The translations under genes were made by a program, and so were the position numbers. The notes below the pieces were generated by a model. The model did no database searches. It was not told the DNA's origin and saw only the letters and a program-made list of their open reading frames with translations. From assembly GCF_016801865.2 (NCBI RefSeq), contig NC_068938.1:75729316-75793315 (forward strand): a stretch of 64,000 nt of DNA. Reading direction: 5' to 3'. This DNA comes from Culex pipiens pallens (Eukaryota > Arthropoda > Insecta > Diptera > Culicidae). This document shows, in pieces, positions 61,403 to 64,000 of this stretch; position 1 is the stretch's first letter; every line of letters begins with the position of its first letter.

Positions 61403-61559
61403 TGACTAAAAGGAATGTTGAACAAGTGTTTTCTTGACTGCGCTTTTAACAAAACTATTTTTTTAAACATAATAATATTTAATGCTTGTCTTTTATTTTT
61501 ACTTTCTTTTTACGTAACCGAGCGGTCATCCAATTTTACTAAAGAGTTACACCGATGGC

Positions 61560-61850
61560 AGCGCTCAACAAATCGAGATCGTTCGTACACAACCCGTGTT
61601 CCGGATGTTCGACGACCACTCAACGGATGCTCATCCTTAACCGGCAAGTTTGCTACCTCACCATGCACCTCATCAAACAGTAGTACGAGTTGAAATCTCC
61701 GATCAAACCGAACGAAGTCGCTGGTGGATACAACATGGTTTACCTCCCACGGAACGATCGGCGCCGAACCTTACCAACCGGGCAAAACTCTCGGTGCACA
61801 GAGGCCAACCCAATTGAAAATCAAATTGTAGGCCCCGGGAGACTGAAAAC
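61560..61850 (+). pseudogene. Short coding-like relic
   Basis: I do not recognise it. GC content rises, and one frame is open except for a single TAG near 61681, giving two non-repetitive stretches on either side. The earlier part of another frame (61415-61693) is open but is probably a shadow. It could be a decayed exon of the gene hit by the presumed transposon, or host DNA. Confidence 0.3.
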
Positions 61851-63780
61851 AAGTTTATTTAATGTTTGATCATGTAGATGACCAAGTTACGTTTAAAAAC
61901 TTATCAGGATTATGCAAAATTGTTATTTTATGCTACAATAAAAAAGTACATGTTGTTTATTTTTATTATCTCGTTGTCTCATAAAAATAGTGATCAAAAC
62001 AGAAAATTTTAGTTGCTGTTAAACCCAAATAAACTAAATCGAACGTAATTACATTCATTAGCAGTTTGATTTATTTTTTTTGACCAGCAACAAAAATTAT
62101 CTGCTTTGATTAATATTCTCCGGAATTTGGGTAAGCGTCCTGGGGGGTAGAAAAACGATTGAAACCATCTGGTGGCGAAAAGCGGTACTAGCCCAGCTAC
62201 TGCAATGTACGGTGGCGCTGTATGCGGTGAATAGTAGAAACCACAGAAAATCTGCTCGTGGCGACACGCACACACTGAAACGAGCTGTCAAATTTCCCAA
62301 AAAGGACAGTGAACATCGGATGGTCAATGCGCTTTGAACATCAAATGCGCACGATCGTTTATGACCATCCGATGCTCAAGAATTTGATACCAACGTTCAG
62401 AAAAATCCCATTGGCGGTTTTGCGTGCAGTTATCATTTATGTACGTGTATGTTTGCATTACCCGACGACATTTCGTTCCCATGGGAGGTTGGTGGTTGGC
62501 AAAAGAAAACAATTTTTATGCTCATTTTTTTTAAACAAAACAGCAAATACTCGTCCTTTTATTATCTTTTTTTTCTCTTTTTTGTTCGTTGGCCTTGTGG
62601 TGACTCGTCGAGAGATAAACGATAAATATGTATTTGCTAATGTTATTGGGGAATACACTCAGCTGAACGAGCTTGCCATTTTTGGCTGAGTGAATATGTG
62701 TGTGTTTTTGTGGGGGTGTTTGTTGATATTGCCATCGAAACCTCGTTTAAGAAATACTCTAGAAAATACATTTTCAAAATTCATTGCGTAGAAACGATTA
62801 ATCAAATAAAATATTACAGAGGTAAATAATTTTATATAAAATGATTGAAAATTTACATCAAGATATTTTGATTAACGACACACCAAGTTGGAGCCCCATG
62901 GGGAAAATTTCTTTTTTTGCGTTTGCGTCGCCAAAAAATCAGGAACAAAAATTTTGGCAAAATAAATACATTCACGCTGTTGTGCACATTCCAATCTACG
63001 TTGTGGTGAAATTTGGAGTGATTTGGTGACTTTTTGTGAAAACTGGACCAATTTCCGTGAAAAAGTCCGAAAAACTGAAAATCTATGTTTTTTGCTTTCG
63101 CTCGTCATATCTCCGTTATTTTTCGATAAAAGCCTAGTAAGATTACATTTAGCTTGTAGCTGACATTCTGAGGAAAACGATGATGTAATAACATTGATAC
63201 TTTTCTTGTAAATTTTGAAAGTTGGACCTCAGACAAGCTGAAAGTTTTGAAAATTTGGTTGGTTTCCACGTGCCGTGACGCAGCACCAAGCATCTCTGCT
63301 GGCCATCGCATGCACGAAAGGAAGGAGAAAGTGCAAGAATTGGTAAAACTCCGTTCAATCAGAATTGCCTTGATAACGTGTGAGAATTAGGTGAATTTGC
63401 AGGCGGCAAACAAGCGGACGGTGTTTTCACTAAATAGTCTGTTATCCGGATTGATTTTGGTGATCAATGTGGTTTGGGTATTTCGATATGAGGACAATTT
63501 TTGAATCGGTCGTGATGCCATAAAGCAGATGAGCCAGCAATGTTTTTTTCCGCAGATGAGCAAGCAATATTGATAAAGAGTTTTATAAAGATGAAAAATG
63601 ACATAAGGTTTTATAGACCTAGTGACTATTTCGACCACTGGTATGTTTTATCGATATGAGTTTATCTAATTGAGAGAAATAAATAATGGTTTATCGACAT
63701 AGGACTATTTTAGTGCCAATAAAGACTAATGTATAATTGTAAGTGTTTTTTGACATGAAACAACGCCTTACTTTATCATT
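61851..63780. other. Non-coding stretch downstream
   Basis: No gene is supported. Near 62310-62380 there is a local inverted pair (CATCGGATGGTCA and TGACCATCCGATG), which suggests a small repeat element. Confidence 0.45.
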
Positions 63781-64000
63781 TTCTTATAAAACATGCCTTA
63801 TATTACTTATGCAATTACTTATGGCCAAGGCCTCCGGGGACCCTGGGACCGGTTCCAAGTGGCCATTGGATGACCCAATGTTGGTACATGGGTGCAATCG
63901 TCAAATATGTCAAGCGGCATGTCAAAACGCTTGGAAATGGTTTTATAAATTCAATAAAAATGTCAGAAACTCTGTAGCTGGTCATCTGGCCATTTTGGCC
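63781..64000. repeat. Repeat-like sequence running off the window end
   Basis: GC content rises with words such as GGCCAAGGCCTCCGGGG and GGCCATTTTGGCC that look like interspersed mosquito repeat DNA. No ORF of note is seen, and the window ends inside it. Confidence 0.35.

Overview
The window reads as AT-rich nuclear DNA of an insect, most likely a culicine mosquito of the Culex type. I infer this from the very high density of short terminal-inverted-repeat (TIR) elements, the tRNA-derived SINEs with target-site duplications, the short GT-AG introns, and repeat ends I associate with Culex and Aedes. There is no operon structure, no rRNA, no convincing functional tRNA and no CRISPR array. No reverse-transcriptase ORF was recognised.

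Positions 1-47,400 hold no protein-coding gene that I can support. This part is a mosaic of elements, many of which can be bounded to the base by TIRs plus target-site duplications (TSDs). They include: hAT-type elements at 2020-3091, 9831-10801, 15592-16177 and 27519-28683; a near-palindrome of about 1.9 kb at 4097-6020; a (TA)n tract at 6077-6202; a 2.5-kb element carrying seven copies of a CGTGCTATCTTGTC motif at 17487-19945; and a foldback element at 22820-26084 with minisatellite ends and a 9-bp TSD, itself full of nested elements. There are also tRNA-derived SINEs at 26318-26532, 32133-32373 and 45553-45638, a six-unit tandem array at 39836-40560, and many TA-flanked MITEs. The rest is AT-rich DNA with microsatellites, either intergenic or within a very large intron.

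Positions 47,500-48,700 contain frame-broken, coding-like relics that I cannot name.

The most interesting block is 49,498-61,402, a divergent two-gene unit with 485 bp between the two start codons. The minus-strand gene (49498-53656) encodes a C2H2 zinc-finger, transposase-like protein. It is broken by a 2287-bp TA-flanked element (50231-52517), which itself holds a second TA-flanked element (51216-52169), and further on by a frameshift with a probable internal deletion. Removing the first insertion and one TA copy restores the reading frame exactly. The plus-strand gene (54142-61376) has six exons that join in phase with canonical GT-AG sites to give an uninterrupted 516-residue protein. That protein has a SAM-like N-terminus, a basic stretch and a C-terminal domain of the kind I recall from uncharacterised SAMD3-like animal proteins. 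Its introns are packed with MITEs and a hAT element, yet every exon is clean. I propose that the pair is a relic of a large two-gene DNA transposon whose transposase has died while the partner gene survives. Positions 61,400-64,000 hold a short coding-like relic and repeat DNA.
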